From NCBI GenBank assembly GCA_001784725.1, contig MFRX01000009.1, positions 72,425-107,360 on the forward strand: a stretch of DNA of 34,936 bases, written 5' to 3'. A program made the translations under genes and the position numbers. The DNA is from Candidatus Moranbacteria bacterium RIFCSPHIGHO2_02_FULL_40_12b. GTDB taxonomy: Bacteria > Patescibacteriota > Minisyncoccia > Moranbacterales > 2-12-FULL-40-10. The notes below the pieces were generated by a model, which saw nothing but the letters and a program-made list of their open reading frames with translations, was not told the origin of the DNA and searched no databases. This document shows positions 26,201 through 32,401 of the stretch, piece by piece (positions within the stretch are counted from its first letter, which is position 1; every line of letters begins with the position of its first letter).

Positions 26201-26228
26201 TTGAAAATACGGGAAAATAATATATAAT
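26201..26228 (+). promoter_or_regulatory. Sigma70-like promoter upstream of the broken GT2 gene
   Basis: TTGAAA (26201-26206), a 16-base spacer and a perfect TATAAT (26223-26228) precede the ATG at 26265 by 36 bases. The promoter still looks intact although the gene it would drive is truncated. It could also transcribe the small membrane gene and ugd downstream. Confidence 0.65.
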
Positions 26229-26264
26229 TATTAACAAATAAAGATAATTAACACAATTATATTT

Positions 26265-26429
26265 ATGAAATTTAGAGAAATTCCAGTGGTTATCCCTTGT
26301 TTCAACGAAGGGAAGACCGTCTATCAGAACATCCTGAAAATTTACCAAAAATTATTTCTGATCCAGATTGGGAAATTCGTTCGGCAGTGTTTTTTAAAGA
26401 GCAGAATGTCGGAAAGTCCGACAAGTTAA
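26265..26429 (+). pseudogene. GT2 glycosyltransferase, 5' remnant (about 28 authentic codons)
   Basis: From the ATG at 26265 the frame reads MKFREIPVVIPCFNEGKTVY and a little further (about to codon 28), an unmistakable start of a DPM-like GT2 (VVIPCFNE). It then loses family resemblance and stops at 26427-26429 after 54 codons, so it is below the ORF-track cutoff. The DDGS and DxD regions are absent. The true gene appears to have been fused by deletion to the unrelated C-terminal fragment that follows in another frame. A strong promoter lies upstream. Confidence 0.75.
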
Positions 26430-26600
26430 AAAGTTTATCAAGTGATAAAGTTGAAAGTGAAAAATTGCCTGTGATTGAATTTAAAAAAATAAATCCCACA
26501 AAGTATCGGGTACGAGTACATAATGTGAGCGGAAAATTCCCGTTGGTTTTTTCGGAGTCGTTTCATGACGGTTGGAAAGCATACTTGGCAAAGCCAAGTA

Positions 26601-26628
26601 ATTTTCAATTTTCAATTTCTAATTTCCA
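26601..26628 (+). repeat. Heptamer tandem array inside coding sequence
   Basis: Four contiguous 7-bp units (ATTTTCA, ATTTTCA, ATTTCTA, ATTTCCA) followed by degenerate ones to about 26655. They are translated as part of the C-terminal fragment (FQFSISNFQ). Confidence 0.85.
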
Positions 26629-27049
26629 AACAAATTCCAATGATTTAATTTCCAAGTATAAGATTTTAGATGGCAATGAAGAAGACCAGGCATCAAAGGA
26701 TGAGTTAGGGGATTTTATTCAGAAGGGGTGGGTAGCTGATTTGGGCAATGGTAAAGAAAAAACTGTTGAGCATAAAAAATGGGAAGACAACAAGGAAAAG
26801 TTGGATTACGTGGAAAAATATAATATTGGTTTTATTTCCAAAAATTTTCAGGGGACGGTACAGAGTGATAATTTATCAAGCGGAAATATTTTTGAAACTT
26901 GGTTGCCTGCGAGCAAGATGAATGACCCCAAGAATAAATCAGGGATTTTTTCAGGGGCAGGTAAAGTAGTGGAGTTGACGGAGGAGGATCATCTGATGGC
27001 GAACGGGTACGCGAATAGTTGGGTAATTAATACGGAGGAAATTTGCAAG

Positions 27050-27081
27050 GGTAGATCCCTCGACTTCGCTCGGGATGACAC
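27050..27081 (+). repeat. Small partly palindromic element encoding RSLDFARDD
   Basis: The core CCCTCGACTTCGCTCGGG can fold into a short imperfect hairpin with a TTCG loop. From general experience, near-identical stretches ending in GGGATGACA recur across unrelated bacterial genomes. Here it lies in frame between two cysteines of the C-terminal fragment. Confidence 0.65.
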
Positions 27082-27268
27082 ATATTGCGTCAAAAATGAG
27101 GATGGATCGTATGATATGGAATTAGTGGTGGAATTTTGGCCCCAGCGATTATTTTACTTAGGATTAGGAATTTCTGGCGTGACTTTATTAGGTTGTCTAG
27201 TATATTTGGCATATGACTGGAAAAAAATAAAAAAAAATGTTATTTTGAATAATGAATGATTTAAGAAT

Positions 27269-27532
27269 ATGAATTTCAATGAATTTATAAAATTTGCTAA
27301 GAAAAATGTCCGCTATATCATCGCTGCGGCGGTTTTTTTGCTGGCGATTTTTTACAGCCAGCTTATTCCGGAGGTTCCCAAAATCAAGAAGAATAAATTT
27401 GTTTCCTACCAGTCCGGATGGAAAAACGAAAAAGCGGAGGAATTTGCCATCTACGCGTATTATTTTCTGGCTATGGCGGTTTTTATGGGGATATATGAAA
27501 TCAGAAAAGATAGTGATAGTTCAAAGTTATAA
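27269..27532 (+). CDS. Small two-helix membrane protein, unknown function
   Basis: An 87-residue protein nine bases after the broken gene. It has two hydrophobic segments (YIIAAAVFLLAIFYSQLIP; FAIYAYYFLAMAVFMGIYEI) separated by a short basic and polar loop. No family is recognised. It may be a leftover subunit of the truncated membrane system upstream or an independent small protein. The overlapping 83-residue ORF in another frame has Arg/Phe-rich composition and no such structure, so I treat it as a shadow. The stop codon lies at the beginning of an AAAGTT-type repeat tract. Confidence 0.6.
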   Translation: MNFNEFIKFAKKNVRYIIAAAVFLLAIFYSQLIPEVPKIKKNKFVSYQSGWKNEKAEEFAIYAYYFLAMAVFMGIYEIRKDSDSSKL

Positions 27533-27547
27533 AGTTGTAAAGTAGAA
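27521..27547. repeat. Short degenerate tandem tract of TAAAGTT-type units
   Basis: About three 8-bp-like units (TCAAAGTT, ATAAAGTT, GTAAAGTA) beginning on the last codons and stop of the small membrane protein. It is comparable in placement to the 7-bp arrays at other junctions. Confidence 0.6.
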
Positions 27548-27608
27548 AATAAGATAATAAAAAATAACAAAAGCAGTTTTTTAACAAAAAATTTAAGGAG
27601 GTAAGAAA

Positions 27609-28916
27609 ATGAACATTTGCGTTATTGGAACGGGATATGTCGGGCTTATTACGGGCGCGTGTTTCGCGGAATTCGGGGTGAATGTCGTTTGTATTGATAA
27701 GGACGAGAAAAAAATTAGCCAGCTCAAAAAAGGGATAGTGCCGTTTTATGAGCCGGGAGCGGAAGAACTCCTGCAAAGAAATCTCAAAGCGAATAGGATA
27801 ATATTCACCACTAATGTCGCGGACGCGGTGAAAAATTCACTGGTGATTTTTATCGCCGTCGGCACGCCTCCGCGAGGAGACGGTTCGGCGGATATGAGTT
27901 ATGTAGAAGAAGTGGCAAAGGAAATTGGGAAGCACAGCGACGGCTATAAAGTCGTTGTGACGAAAAGCACAGTTCCGGTGGGAACCGGAGAAAGAATAAA
28001 ACAGATAATCTCCAAAAACCTGAAAAGTAAAGTAAAGTTTGACGTGGTGTCCAATCCGGAATTCCTGCGCGAGGGCTCGGCGGTGGAGGATTTTATGAGA
28101 CCAAATCGGGTGGTTATCGGAGCGGAAAATAAACAGGCGATAGCCATTCTTAAGGATCTTTACCGGCCTCTGTATCTCATTGAAACGCCATTTGTCATTA
28201 CAAATGTGAAAACCGCGGAACTCATTAAATACGCGTCTAACGCGTTTCTGGCTGTAAAGATTTCCTATATCAATGAAATAGCTAATCTTTGCGAGGCGCT
28301 TGGAGTCGATGTGCAGGTGGTGGCGAAAGCGATGGGACTAGATCAGCGAATCGGCCCGAAATTCTTGCATGCTGGTCCGGGATACGGAGGATCATGTTTT
28401 CCCAAAGACACTAACGCGCTGGCCAAAATAAGCCGGGGAAATAACATACTGCTAAACCTCGTGGAAGCGGCTATAAAGACGAATAGAAATCAGAAACAAA
28501 GAATGGTGGATAAGATAATGGCTGGTACCAAAGGAGTGAGAGGGAAAACGATTGCTATCCTGGGACTCTCGTTTAAACCCAATACCAATGACATTCGGGA
28601 ATCACCAGCCATGGAAATTGCTCAAGATTATCTAAGTTTTAAATTAGGCGCCAAGATTAGGGCTTATGACCCGGAAGCAATGCAAGACGCAAGAAAAGTA
28701 ATGCCAAAGGCGATCTACTGCAAAGACGCCTACGACGCGGTCAAAGGCGCGGACGCGCTGGTAATTGCCACTGAATGGAACCAGTTCCGGAATCTTGATC
28801 TGGCAAGGTTGAAGAAATTAATGAAGGGTAAGTTTTTCTTCGATCTCCGCAATATCTATGACCCGAAAAAAGCGAGAGAAGCCGGATTTGAATATTATTC
28901 AACCGGTCGAGTATAA
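27609..28916 (+). CDS. ugd: UDP-glucose 6-dehydrogenase
   Basis: A complete 435-residue UDP-glucose/GDP-mannose dehydrogenase family protein. The N-terminal NAD-binding motif is VIGTGYVGLITGACFAEFG. The STVPVGTGERI loop, the catalytic region PGYGGSCFPKDTNAL (active-site Cys in GSCFPKD), and the C-terminal ILGLSFKPNTNDIRESP with YDPEAM are all canonical for Ugd/TuaD. It oxidises UDP-glucose to UDP-glucuronate, which the 4158 epimerase can turn into UDP-galacturonate. It has the best ribosome-binding site in the window (AAGGAGGT, six bases before ATG), GC-richer codons than the glycan operons, and its own terminator. This looks like a stably resident gene, not a recent arrival. Confidence 0.95.
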   Translation: MNICVIGTGYVGLITGACFAEFGVNVVCIDKDEKKISQLKKGIVPFYEPGAEELLQRNLKANRIIFTTNVADAVKNSLVIFIAVGTPPRGDGSADMSYVEEVAKEIGKHSDGYKVVVTKSTVPVGTGERIKQIISKNLKSKVKFDVVSNPEFLREGSAVEDFMRPNRVVIGAENKQAIAILKDLYRPLYLIETPFVITNVKTAELIKYASNAFLAVKISYINEIANLCEALGVDVQVVAKAMGLDQRIGPKFLHAGPGYGGSCFPKDTNALAKISRGNNILLNLVEAAIKTNRNQKQRMVDKIMAGTKGVRGKTIAILGLSFKPNTNDIRESPAMEIAQDYLSFKLGAKIRAYDPEAMQDARKVMPKAIYCKDAYDAVKGADALVIATEWNQFRNLDLARLKKLMKGKFFFDLRNIYDPKKAREAGFEYYSTGRV

Positions 28917-28924
28917 AAACTAGA

Positions 28925-28955
28925 AATCCAAGCGGGATTCCGCTTGGATTTTTTT
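28925..28955 (+). terminator. Intrinsic terminator of ugd
   Basis: A perfect 11-bp stem (AATCCAAGCGG / CCGCTTGGATT) with a GATT loop, followed by a run of T, nine bases after the ugd stop. Confidence 0.93.
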
Positions 28956-28989
28956 ATTACAAGAATAAAAACAGATATACATCTAGAAC

Positions 28990-29062
28990 TTACGCGTTTA
29001 GTTTAGACATCCGATATCTTGCGACCATAGCGACCGAAAGACATCGGATGTCTTCCGCGTAA
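28990..29062. repeat. Nested inverted repeat between convergent genes
   Basis: Outer arms TTACGCG (28990-28996) and CGCGTAA (29056-29062) enclose inner arms GACATCCGAT (29006-29015) and ATCGGATGTC (29043-29052). The inner loop contains GCGACC twice. The right inner arm is itself close to a palindrome (GACATCGGATGTC). There is no T-run, so it is not a simple terminator. Confidence 0.85.
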
Positions 29063-29072
29063 ATCCCTGATG

Positions 29073-29585
29073 TTATTCTTTTCCATTTAATATTTCTTCC
29101 GTCACCCGGTTTTTGCAGGATTTTTTAATTCCTAAATCCCCAATCTGCTCGCAAATTTTAAAGTCCTTTTCGGAAATTGCCAAGTCCTTCAGGCAATAAT
29201 CTTTTTCCAGTCCCTCCAATTCGCCGCACGAACCGGCTGCTTTTTTTGCCGTAAAACCGCAAATTTCCCGGCAGTATTCCAGCTCGTCAGCGTCGCTTTT
29301 AAAATTTTCGCATTTGTTATCACAGTCGTTTTTGGTAATTTCCAAAAATTCTTCTTCCTCAATGGGTTCTTTGTTTTTTTCTTCTTCTTTCCCGACGGCA
29401 TCGCTAGCGCTTTCCGTATTATCTATTTTTTGCGGTTCTTCGTTCGGTTTGGGAATAGAGGATTCGGATTTTTTCGGTTCCGGTTTGGATAGATAACGTT
29501 TTTTTACGATTGGATAAGCGTAATAAACCAGTCCGGCGGCTGCCAGCGCGTAAATCAATAAAATTATTTTGGATTTTCTAAGCAT
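29073..29585 (-). CDS. Membrane-anchored acidic protein with a Cys-rich C-terminal domain
   Basis: A 170-residue protein of no named family. One N-terminal helix (IILLIYALAAAGLVYYAYPIV) anchors it with the bulk outside. Then comes a Pro/Glu/Lys-rich linker (residues about 35-80), followed by a domain with eight cysteines (CDNKC, CREIC, SC, YC, IC, SC), spaced as if for four disulfides. The helical DYCLKDLAISEKDFKICEQI pattern is similar to short Cys-paired repeats seen in CPR surface proteins. It is probably an envelope protein. The gene starts about 105 bases after the SpoIID-like gene's stop, with the 56-bp palindrome in between, so it may be transcribed separately. There is no Shine-Dalgarno. 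Confidence 0.7.
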   Translation of the reverse strand: MLRKSKIILLIYALAAAGLVYYAYPIVKKRYLSKPEPKKSESSIPKPNEEPQKIDNTESASDAVGKEEEKNKEPIEEEEFLEITKNDCDNKCENFKSDADELEYCREICGFTAKKAAGSCGELEGLEKDYCLKDLAISEKDFKICEQIGDLGIKKSCKNRVTEEILNGKE

Positions 29586-29612
29586 ATTTTTTATCTTTTT
29601 TACTTATTACCC

Positions 29613-29668
29613 AAGGTTCAACCTTGAGGAATTTCCCGGCTTGCCGGGAAAGGAAAAGGTTGAACCTT
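29613..29668. repeat. 56-bp nested palindromic element, copy A (intergenic)
   Basis: Perfect 13-bp outer arms (AAGGTTCAACCTT / AAGGTTGAACCTT) enclose an inner hairpin built on CCCGGC/GCCGGG. Its reverse complement matches the pheT copy (34797-34852) at 53 of 56 positions. Confidence 0.95.
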
Positions 29669-29690
29669 GAAAAAAATTAAAAATTTATTT

Positions 29691-31172
29691 CTAATACGCT
29701 TGGTGGAGATTGATGTTGTAAAAATAATAACCTAAAATATCATCCCAATCCCAGCCGTAATTAGTCGCCAGGTTAAGCGAGCCGTTGGCGATGAGCCCCA
29801 CCATATGATTTCCTTCATTTTCCAAGGTCGCAGTGCTTTTAGTCGCGTGCTTTCCGTATGGATCGTCAACGGAGCGGCACCAAGGATACGCGGTTGAGCC
29901 CCAGCGTTCTTCAAAGCTCCGGGTTCTCCCGTCGCTCCAGGAAGAATAGGGCGTAAGCGCGATTTCATTTGTGCTTCCGTTCAGATACATCACGATTTTT
30001 CCGCGCGTATCTTCAGCGGCGGTTTTGATATTGGTGTGCGCTGTTTCCCAGTCATAGCCGTAATACAGCTGGGAAGAAGTGGTGGCGGTAACCTTGAAGC
30101 CCTGCGCCGCGTATTTGGTGCTGAATTTTATTTTCCAGTATCCGTATGTCCTGAATGCCGTTACCATAGTGCGATTGTGGTCAGCGTCGCCCGTTCCGGT
30201 GATTTCGCCCATCCCCCAGATGTATTGCTCAAGAGGCAGTGTGTTAATGACCCAAATGCGATCATCGCTGGAACTAGAAGCGTCATAAAATGAAAGGCCT
30301 ATTGTTCCGCGATATTGGTCGTAAGAAGATCCCGGATTATTGATGTCAAAAATCAAATCGCTATTGTCGCCGTCAACCGCGTCAAAAGAGACAATGTTGG
30401 TGAAATTGGTTGCAGTTAGGGATTCGTAGGCCTGCAGTACACTGTCGGAGATGTATTTAACTTTCGTGTATGTCGCAGCCGGAATCTGCGCGATTATATT
30501 CCCATTATTGTCTTTGATATTGTAATCCTTATTGGCTTTTATCCTGAAGTAGCTGTCCTGAAGGTCGTTTTTGGTATAACCAAGAATGCCAACGGTAATA
30601 TTTGGTCCGTTTGCGCCGCCTCCCAGGTCAGCTTCTCCGATATTGGCGGCAATGGCGGCCTGGGCGGCCACATAGCGGTCATAGCCGGCCTTATTTTCAT
30701 CGGTGCCGTAGTTTTTGTAGTCGTTATATCTGTCTTTGTCGTATTTTTTATACTTTGAATACTTGCCGTATTTTTTGTAGGGAATAACGTATTTTTTATA
30801 TTTGCCGTATTTTTTGTATTCCGTCTCATAAATCCCATATTGGCGGTATTGGGTGGGATTTTTTTTGTAAAGCCGATATTTATCATATTTGTCTTTGTAT
30901 TCCGCCTTTTCTTTTGGGTCATCAAATCCGTATTTATCCTTGTTTTTCTTATATTTCTGGTATTTGTCGTATTTTTTCTTTTTCTCATATTTTTTGTATA
31001 AGCTGTATTTTTGAAAGGCAGTGTAATCATCCTGAAGAGTAGTTGTATCTTCAGCTTCGGCATTTCGAACAAAACTAATCCTTTCTCCTATTTGAAAAAG
31101 GCCTAATAAGAAAATCATCAATAAAATTCCGGTAATAGCGGTTTTTTTGATATTTTTTTTGTTTTTGATCAT
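29691..31172 (-). CDS. SpoIID/LytB-domain protein with Tyr/Lys-rich segment
   Basis: A 493-residue exported protein. The N-terminus MIKNKKNIKKTAITGILLMI is a signal peptide or anchor. Residues about 52-160 are dominated by K and Y in units such as KKYGKYKKY. The C-terminal half is a SpoIID-type domain: INTLPLEQYIWGMGEITGTG carries the conserved glutamates, followed by RTMVTAFRTYGYW and, further on, GNHMVGLIANG. SpoIID family proteins bind or cleave peptidoglycan (lytic transglycosylase or amidase activator). This bacterium probably does not sporulate, so wall remodelling is more likely. The gene starts five bases from a perfect hairpin and lacks a Shine-Dalgarno. Confidence 0.82.
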   Translation of the reverse strand: MIKNKKNIKKTAITGILLMIFLLGLFQIGERISFVRNAEAEDTTTLQDDYTAFQKYSLYKKYEKKKKYDKYQKYKKNKDKYGFDDPKEKAEYKDKYDKYRLYKKNPTQYRQYGIYETEYKKYGKYKKYVIPYKKYGKYSKYKKYDKDRYNDYKNYGTDENKAGYDRYVAAQAAIAANIGEADLGGGANGPNITVGILGYTKNDLQDSYFRIKANKDYNIKDNNGNIIAQIPAATYTKVKYISDSVLQAYESLTATNFTNIVSFDAVDGDNSDLIFDINNPGSSYDQYRGTIGLSFYDASSSSDDRIWVINTLPLEQYIWGMGEITGTGDADHNRTMVTAFRTYGYWKIKFSTKYAAQGFKVTATTSSQLYYGYDWETAHTNIKTAAEDTRGKIVMYLNGSTNEIALTPYSSWSDGRTRSFEERWGSTAYPWCRSVDDPYGKHATKSTATLENEGNHMVGLIANGSLNLATNYGWDWDDILGYYFYNINLHQAY

Positions 31173-31175
31173 ATA

Positions 31176-31204
31176 AAAACTGCTATCCTAATGATAGCAG
31201 TTTT
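31176..31204 (-). terminator. Hairpin between the two envelope genes, probable terminator
   Basis: A perfect 12-bp stem (AAAACTGCTATC / GATAGCAGTTTT) with a five-base loop. On the minus strand it is followed by T residues (TTTTTATAT) and ends only a few bases before the SpoIID-protein ATG at 31172. It follows the secreted-protein gene by about 28 bases. Confidence 0.8.
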
Positions 31205-31232
31205 GGGATTATCTCTCAAATCAGACATAAAA

Positions 31233-32264
31233 TCAGAATATTTTCAGTTCATTCAGCTTGAGATTGATAATATCTTTTAATAATATTCTGTTTTTATATC
31301 TTTTGGTAGTGTTGCCATTAATAACTTTTAGTTTCATTTTTGGTTTTTGCGCTTTTTGAATTTTATGAAATTTAAAGAAAGCAACAATCTTTGATCCCTT
31401 CTTATAAGATATTTTCAGGGGCTCTTTCCCTCCCAGCGTAACATCCGTACCTTTGTTAAAATAGTCTCCGCTGATTATGAATTTTAATCGTGTTTCTCCG
31501 GAATTACTGATATATTTTTGGATTTTCACTTTGGAAATTTTCGGGGTCTCGCTTGAGCCCTCTACCACTTCAAAAGTGGAAAAATGGGCGGCGTTGAAAG
31601 TGATAGTATGGGCGTCGCGGTCATAAACCAAGCCGGAAACCACTCCACCTGTATCTTCTTCGCCGTTGACTAAAATTTCCGGATCTTCAAAATCGTCCAC
31701 GTTATACATCGTCAGCACTGCTCCATAGCCCGCCATCCCGCCAACAATGTCAGCATCCAACCCGATTAATCCATCTCCGGTTTCCATGGCATTTCCGAAA
31801 TTCATCATAAAAGTCATGAAGTTATAACTCATAAAATCAATCGGAATGGTAAAGGCGATTCTTCCGTCCGCCACTCCGCCAGTACTGTGTTCAAAATACA
31901 AATTTTCCACACTATGCCAATTCGTCGCGTCCCAAAGATTGGTTTCAACCGATTCATCGCCTTGACCCATGCCTGATTCCATATTAGTTCTCATACTGGC
32001 TAATCCTTCACAAGCGCCATCCCTGGGCCCGGCAACGTTTTCCGCGGGAATTCCTCCCGCCAAAAGAGCCGCTTCCGCCACATCTTCGCAGTCCAGATCA
32101 TCCGGGGTCTGCATCTGCGCCATGACGTCCCAAATAAAATGGTTTTCATTATCCATTGGATCGCCATCCATTTCCGCTTCGGTGATTACAGCGCTGGCTT
32201 TTTTGGCTGGCGCAAAAAACAAAACTAGCCCGATAACAAGGCACGGTATAATTATTTTTTTCAT
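31233..32264 (-). CDS. Secreted protein of unknown function with IPT/TIG-like C-terminal region
   Basis: A 343-residue protein with a clear signal peptide (MKKIIIPCLVIGLVLFFAPAKKASA, likely cut after ASA). The mature N-terminal part is rich in Met, Asp and Gly and has two cysteines (LDCEDVAEAA; DGACEGLAS). A middle beta-rich part ends ITFNAAHFSTFEVVE, a motif I have seen at domain ends in CPR surface proteins. The last 110 residues (PKISKVKIQKYI, then LKFIISGDYFNKGTDVTLGG) read like an IPT/TIG immunoglobulin fold. No family is assigned. Upstream lies a G-rich possible ribosome-binding site (AAGGGGGG, 11 bases before the ATG). Confidence 0.7.
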   Translation of the reverse strand: MKKIIIPCLVIGLVLFFAPAKKASAVITEAEMDGDPMDNENHFIWDVMAQMQTPDDLDCEDVAEAALLAGGIPAENVAGPRDGACEGLASMRTNMESGMGQGDESVETNLWDATNWHSVENLYFEHSTGGVADGRIAFTIPIDFMSYNFMTFMMNFGNAMETGDGLIGLDADIVGGMAGYGAVLTMYNVDDFEDPEILVNGEEDTGGVVSGLVYDRDAHTITFNAAHFSTFEVVEGSSETPKISKVKIQKYISNSGETRLKFIISGDYFNKGTDVTLGGKEPLKISYKKGSKIVAFFKFHKIQKAQKPKMKLKVINGNTTKRYKNRILLKDIINLKLNELKIF

Positions 32265-32307
32265 TTTTTTATTTGCCCCCCTTAAATTACTAATTAATTA
32301 TGGTTTA

Positions 32308-32313
32308 ATTATA
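32308..32313 (-). promoter_or_regulatory. Possible -10 element for the secreted-protein gene
   Basis: A perfect TATAAT on the minus strand would give a leader of about 37 bases. No good -35 box is visible at 16-18 bases, so support is moderate. Confidence 0.4.
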
Positions 32314-32367
32314 TACCATTTACCGGAAAAAAGTTATCCACACCCCTGCGAAGCAATTTTATAAAAT

Positions 32368-32395
32368 TTGCTAATCGCTGATTTTTTGCTACAAT
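32368..32395 (+). promoter_or_regulatory. Sigma70-like promoter for the GT2-pheST segment, predicted leaderless
   Basis: TTGCTA (32368-32373), a 16-base spacer and TACAAT (32390-32395). Only six bases (GTTTTT) separate the -10 from the ATG at 32402, the same geometry as at 3850. There is no Shine-Dalgarno. Confidence 0.6.
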
Positions 32396-32401
32396 GTTTT
32401 T

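Larger units (their letters stand above)
26340..27259 (+). pseudogene. C-terminal fragment of a large membrane-associated protein, lacking its N-terminus
   Basis: The track ORF begins at a TTG (26297) in a frame where the first residues are just out-of-frame GT2 sequence. Believable protein starts near ISDPDWEIRSAVFF. The fragment has a beta-rich domain (TKYRVRVHNVSGKFPLVFSE followed by SFHDGWKAYL), as seen at the C-terminus of CPR membrane glycan enzymes, a polar linker, and a final membrane helix (LFYLGLGISGVTLLGCLVYLAY) with a basic tail. No start codon or ribosome-binding site supports independent expression. It carries two repeat-derived stretches: NFQFSISNFQTNSND (heptamer array) and RSLDFARDD (palindromic element). 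Both keep the frame, so they were probably inserted while the gene was intact. Confidence 0.65.

Noticed and set aside
27294-27545. 83-residue ORF overlapping the small membrane protein
   Set aside because: Its Arg/Phe-rich composition looks like out-of-frame reading; the 87-residue frame has two clean membrane helices.
28990-29062. Integron attC site
   Set aside because: The nested arms recall attC, but the expected GTTRRRY/RYYYAAC ends are missing and no integrase or cassette array is present.
29732-29968. 78-residue minus-strand ORF
   Set aside because: It lies wholly inside the SpoIID domain in another frame and has no supporting motif.
30539-31072. 177-residue minus-strand ORF rich in K, T and N
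   Set aside because: It is a frame shadow of the Tyr/Lys-rich part of the SpoIID-like gene, with no start context or recognisable fold.
32354-32367. AATTTTATAAAATT palindrome as an operator overlapping the GT2 promoter
   Set aside because: A pure A/T palindrome of this size is not surprising in such AT-rich DNA; there is no second copy or regulator gene to support it.
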